Assembly: GCA_902826155.1 (NCBI GenBank)
Contig: CADEDU010000113.1
Location: 1-11,084, forward strand
Length of the DNA stretch: 11,084 bases
Direction of reading: 5' to 3'
From: an uncultured beta proteobacterium
GTDB taxonomy: Bacteria > Pseudomonadota > Gammaproteobacteria > Burkholderiales > SG8-39
Shown: positions 8,960 through 11,084 of the stretch, one piece after another
Layout of the letters: each line of letters begins with the position of its first letter
How positions within the stretch are numbered: the first letter of the stretch is position 1
Notes under the pieces: generated by a model
Told to the model about the DNA's origin: nothing
The model's input: the letters and a program-made list of their open reading frames with translations, nothing else
Databases searched by the model: none
Position numbers and translations under genes: made by a program

Positions 8960-9214
8960 CTAACCACCCGTTACCGGCGGAAAGAAGGCGATTTCGTCGC
9001 CGGCCTTGATCGGCGTGTCGCCGGTAGCCATGTCCTGATTGACCGCCATGCGCAGCGCACGATTGTCGGCAAGTGCCTCGGCCCATCGATCGCCCCGGGC
9101 GATCAGATGCGCGCGCAGTTGCGCCAGCGTGACGCAGCCCGCCGGCAATTCGATCGACTCGGCGCTCGTGCCCAGCAGCTCGCGCAGGCGTGCGAAGAAC
9201 AGCAGCTTCACCAT
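8960..9214 (-). CDS. moaD: Molybdopterin synthase small (sulfur carrier) subunit
   Basis: MoaD is a ubiquitin-like (beta-grasp) sulfur carrier. Its C-terminal Gly is adenylated by a MoeB-type enzyme, thiocarboxylated, and then inserted into MoaE. The 84-aa protein starts MVKLLFFARLRELLG and ends FFPPVTGG with the required Gly-Gly. ATG 9214 overlaps the moeA stop by 7 bases (ATGGTGA), indicating coupled translation, and moaE starts 10 bases after its stop. No MoeB, MoaA or MoaC gene is in the window, so those steps must be encoded elsewhere. Confidence 0.95.
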   Translation of the reverse strand: MVKLLFFARLRELLGTSAESIELPAGCVTLAQLRAHLIARGDRWAEALADNRALRMAVNQDMATGDTPIKAGDEIAFFPPVTGG

Positions 9215-10434
9215 TGGCGCAGCAACTCCGCGAACGGCAGATACCGAACGCCGTCGCCGCGCTTGATCGCGTTGCGCGGAGGATTGTCGACGATGCCATC
9301 GCCCCACACCGTCGAGGTCAGCACCGACGAACTCTGGTTGGGATAGAGATCGAGCCCGCCGGCCGCATTGACCTTGACGCGCAGAAACTCCTGGCGCGCA
9401 TCGGGCTTGGGCCAGTCGAAATCGGCCCGCATGCTGTAGCTGGTCGGCGCAAGCTGCGACACGCCCATCGATCGCAGCACGAACGGCTTGACGAACAACA
9501 CCATGCAGATGAGGCTCGACACCGGATTGCCAGGCAGCCCGATGAACGCTGCTTCGGATCGATCGGCGCGGCGCACCTGGCCGAATGCGAGCGGCTTGCC
9601 GGGCTTCATCGCGATGCGCCACATGTCGAGGCGCCCTTCGGCCTCGACGGCGGGTTTGACGTGATCTTCCTCGCCCACCGACATGCCGCCACTGGTCACG
9701 ACCAGATCATGCCCCTCGGCCGCCTTGCGCACGAACTCGCGTGTCTTGTCGAGCGTATCGGGAATGATGCCCAGATCGGTCACCTCGCAACCGAACACTC
9801 GCAACAGGCTGGTCAGCGTGTAGCGGCTGGAGTTGTAGATGCCCCCGGGCGGCAGCGGCTCCCCGGGCATGGCCAATTCATCGCCGGTGAAGAAGATCGC
9901 CGCGCGCAGCTTGCGCACCACCGGCAGCGTGCCGATACCTACCGATGCAGCCAGACCCGTGTCCTGCGCGCGCAGGCGCATGCCGGCCTGAAGAATTTCG
10001 CTCCTCGCGCGGATATCCTCGCCGGTCAGACGCACCCACTCGCCTGCGGCAGTCTTGTGCTTGACGACGACGTGATCGCCATCGGCCTCGGTCTGCTCCT
10101 GCATGACGATCGCATCGGCGCCGGGCGGAATCGGTGCACCGGTGAAGATGCGCGCAACGGTACCCGGCTCGAGCGGCTTGCCTACCGCTCCAGCGGGGAT
10201 GCGTTGCGAAACGCGCAGCCGCGCCTTACCCGAAATGCAATCTGCCGCGCGCACGGCGTAACCGTCCATGGCGCTGTTGTCATGCCCCGGAACATCGATG
10301 GTCGAGAACTGCGGCGCGGCGAGGACTCGCCCGGTCGCGTCCATCGCGGAGATCGTTTCCACCTGTTCGATACGCCGCGCGCCTGCCAGCAGCAACGCCA
10401 GCGCTTCGTCGACCGTCAGCAATCCCTTGTTCAT
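9208..10434 (-). CDS. moeA: Molybdopterin molybdenumtransferase MoeA
   Basis: MoeA inserts molybdate into adenylated molybdopterin in the last steps of Moco formation. The 408-aa protein has the four-domain MoeA layout. It contains DNSAMDGYA (52-60, with the conserved D57), FTGAPIPPGADAIVMQEQ (97-114), FFTGDEL (181-187, E186), PDT with D226, SGGMSVGEED (248-257, D257), MKPGKPLAFG (276-285) and GLPGNPVS (299-306). These match the molybdate and pterin site residues of E. coli MoeA. Length and order argue against the related MogA. ATG 10434 is preceded by GGGGG only 3 bases away and a GAGG 14 bases away, so the ribosome-binding site is poor and lies next to a structured leader. The 3' end overlaps moaD. 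Confidence 0.96.
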   Translation of the reverse strand: MNKGLLTVDEALALLLAGARRIEQVETISAMDATGRVLAAPQFSTIDVPGHDNSAMDGYAVRAADCISGKARLRVSQRIPAGAVGKPLEPGTVARIFTGAPIPPGADAIVMQEQTEADGDHVVVKHKTAAGEWVRLTGEDIRARSEILQAGMRLRAQDTGLAASVGIGTLPVVRKLRAAIFFTGDELAMPGEPLPPGGIYNSSRYTLTSLLRVFGCEVTDLGIIPDTLDKTREFVRKAAEGHDLVVTSGGMSVGEEDHVKPAVEAEGRLDMWRIAMKPGKPLAFGQVRRADRSEAAFIGLPGNPVSSLICMVLFVKPFVLRSMGVSQLAPTSYSMRADFDWPKPDARQEFLRVKVNAAGGLDLYPNQSSSVLTSTVWGDGIVDNPPRNAIKRGDGVRYLPFAELLRQW

Positions 10435-10445
10435 AGTCCCCCAAA

Positions 10446-10499
10446 GAGCCTCTGCATACCGTATCCCCGAAATGCATAGGCTCCATACTTTCCGGGGAT
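10446..10499 (-). promoter_or_regulatory. Structured moeA leader: two interleaved inverted repeats
   Basis: Pair A: GAGCCTCTGCAT (10446-10457) with ATGCATAGGCTC (10472-10483), 11 of 12 complementary. Pair B: ATCCCCGAAA (10463-10472) with TTTCCGGGGAT (10489-10499), complementary apart from one bulged base. The arms alternate (A, B, A, B), so the RNA can form either hairpin or an H-type pseudoknot. It ends 11 bases before the moeA ATG and includes the only GAGG there, so it may control moeA translation. The ligand, if any, is unknown. Confidence 0.5.
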
Positions 10500-10501
10500 C
10501 T

Positions 10502-10522
10502 ACAAGGGGGTGCCCCCCTTGT
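10502..10522 (-). terminator. Hairpin immediately after the mobB stop
   Basis: ACAAGGGGG (10502-10510) and CCCCCTTGT (10514-10522) form a perfect 9-bp stem with a 3-nt loop, directly abutting the mobB TGA. No real U-tract follows on the - strand (next bases AGATCC), so it may be a partial terminator, an RNA-stability element, or part of the adjacent moeA leader structure. Confidence 0.5.
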
Positions 10523-11017
10523 TCATGTCAGTTCGTTGTGTCGCAGGATGAATTCGGTGATTGCATCGTAATCGTTGAGCCCGAATTGCGGGAGATCGGT
10601 GTCGAAGCGCGCGTCGGTGGCCACGCCGACGATGTGCGGATCGTCCAGATACAGCCGCGGTTTGCCGTTGTCGCGCCGAAACACTTCCAGCTTCGGCTGC
10701 GGATAGCGCTTGAAGCCCTCGACCAGCAGCAGGTCCACGGGCGCCATCCGCTCGATCAACTGCTCAAGGGTCAGCTCAGGCGCTCCGCGCAACTCGTGCA
10801 CCAGCGCCCAGCGCTTCTCCGAGGAGACGATGATCTCGTGGCAGCCGGCCTGCCGATGCCGATACGAATCCTTGCCCGGCGTATCGACATCGAAATTGTG
10901 GTGCGCGTGCTTGATCAGCGACACCTTGAGACCACGCGCGATCAATCGAGGAATCAACTGTTCGATCAGCGTGGTTTTGCCGCTTCCGGACCAGCCAGCG
11001 AACCCGAATACCTTCAT
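10523..11017 (-). CDS. mobB: Molybdopterin-guanine dinucleotide biosynthesis adaptor protein
   Basis: MobB is a small GTP-binding P-loop protein that assists MobA in attaching GMP to Moco; it is helpful but not essential in E. coli. The 164-aa protein has Walker A GWSGSGKTT (8-16), the KHAHHNFDVDTPGKDS block (36-51), a Walker-B-like DLLLVEGFK (95-103) and the conserved KLEVFR (109-114). ATG 11017 is chosen over an in-frame ATG at 11083 because MobB proteins begin a few residues before the P-loop and because a -10 box lies between the two. MobA is not in the window. It is the first gene of the - strand Moco cluster; an 88-base structured spacer separates it from moeA. Confidence 0.93.
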   Translation of the reverse strand: MKVFGFAGWSGSGKTTLIEQLIPRLIARGLKVSLIKHAHHNFDVDTPGKDSYRHRQAGCHEIIVSSEKRWALVHELRGAPELTLEQLIERMAPVDLLLVEGFKRYPQPKLEVFRRDNGKPRLYLDDPHIVGVATDARFDTDLPQFGLNDYDAITEFILRHNELT

Positions 11018-11045
11018 GGAACCGTCTACGTCGCGAAGAGCGCGG

Positions 11046-11051
11046 ATTCTA
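11046..11051 (-). promoter_or_regulatory. Probable -10 element of the mobB-moeA-moaD-moaE-crcB operon
   Basis: TAGAAT on the - strand (context GGCTAGAATCC) is 5 of 6 to the -10 consensus and 28 bases before the mobB ATG, giving a leader of roughly 20 nt. The -35 region is GC-rich and poor. The bases from here to the window end hold no recognisable gene. Confidence 0.45.
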
Positions 11052-11084
11052 GCCCAGGGGGCTCCGAGGGCAGGCCGGGTCATC

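Noticed and set aside
8950..8967. GTG start for moaE at 8967
   Set aside because: It would overlap the moaD end and add six residues not expected in MoaE; ATG 8949 fits the family N-terminus.
9190..10479. 429-codon open frame on the + strand, antisense to moeA
   Set aside because: Composition artefact of the moeA coding strand; moeA shows all family motifs on the other strand.
11018..11083. Longer mobB start at 11083 adding 22 residues
   Set aside because: MobB normally begins just before the P-loop, and the added stretch contains the likely -10 box TAGAAT.

Overview
The window is GC-rich DNA with strong third-position GC bias, tightly packed genes and several sigma-70 -10 elements of the CTAnAaT type. 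Gene content (glutaryl-CoA dehydrogenase, a Moco operon, ClpB with a heat-shock promoter) fits a betaproteobacterium, probably Burkholderiales or a relative. This assignment is inferred from protein and motif resemblance, not from a phylogenetic marker.

Left part (+ strand, 1-2407): the 3' two thirds of gcdH (glutaryl-CoA to crotonyl-CoA), then after 8 bases a complete tag (3-methyladenine DNA glycosylase I). A 297-base gap with a GC palindrome and a probable promoter leads to an AlgH/YqgE-family gene. Unusually for that family, its product carries a clear N-terminal signal peptide. A bidirectional hairpin terminator lies between it and the convergent clpB.

Middle (2547-8015): clpB (- strand, 859 aa disaggregase) is preceded by a good sigma-32 promoter. 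Divergent from it is a single-chain regulatory kinase: an N-terminal Hanks-type Ser/Thr kinase with all catalytic residues plus a C-terminal cyclic-nucleotide-binding fold. It is followed by a palindrome-rich gap and an AMP-forming acyl-CoA ligase-like gene. That gene stops exactly at the interdomain hinge, so it lacks the C-terminal domain, and it also has altered nucleotide-binding motifs.

Right part (- strand, 11017 down to 8057): an operon read mobB, moeA, moaD, moaE, crcB. The first four act in molybdenum cofactor synthesis: MoaD and MoaE form molybdopterin synthase, MoeA inserts molybdate, and MobB is the GTP-binding partner for nucleotide attachment. The last gene is a Fluc-type fluoride channel whose GTG start overlaps the moaE stop. 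moeA/moaD also overlap. Between mobB and moeA lies an 88-base spacer with a stop-adjacent hairpin and two interleaved inverted repeats in pseudoknot order, the most intriguing non-coding element here.

The most notable points are the kinase/cNMP fusion, the hinge-truncated ligase, the structured moeA leader, the exported YqgE-like protein, and crcB inside a Moco operon. No CRISPR array, IS element, tRNA or rRNA was seen.
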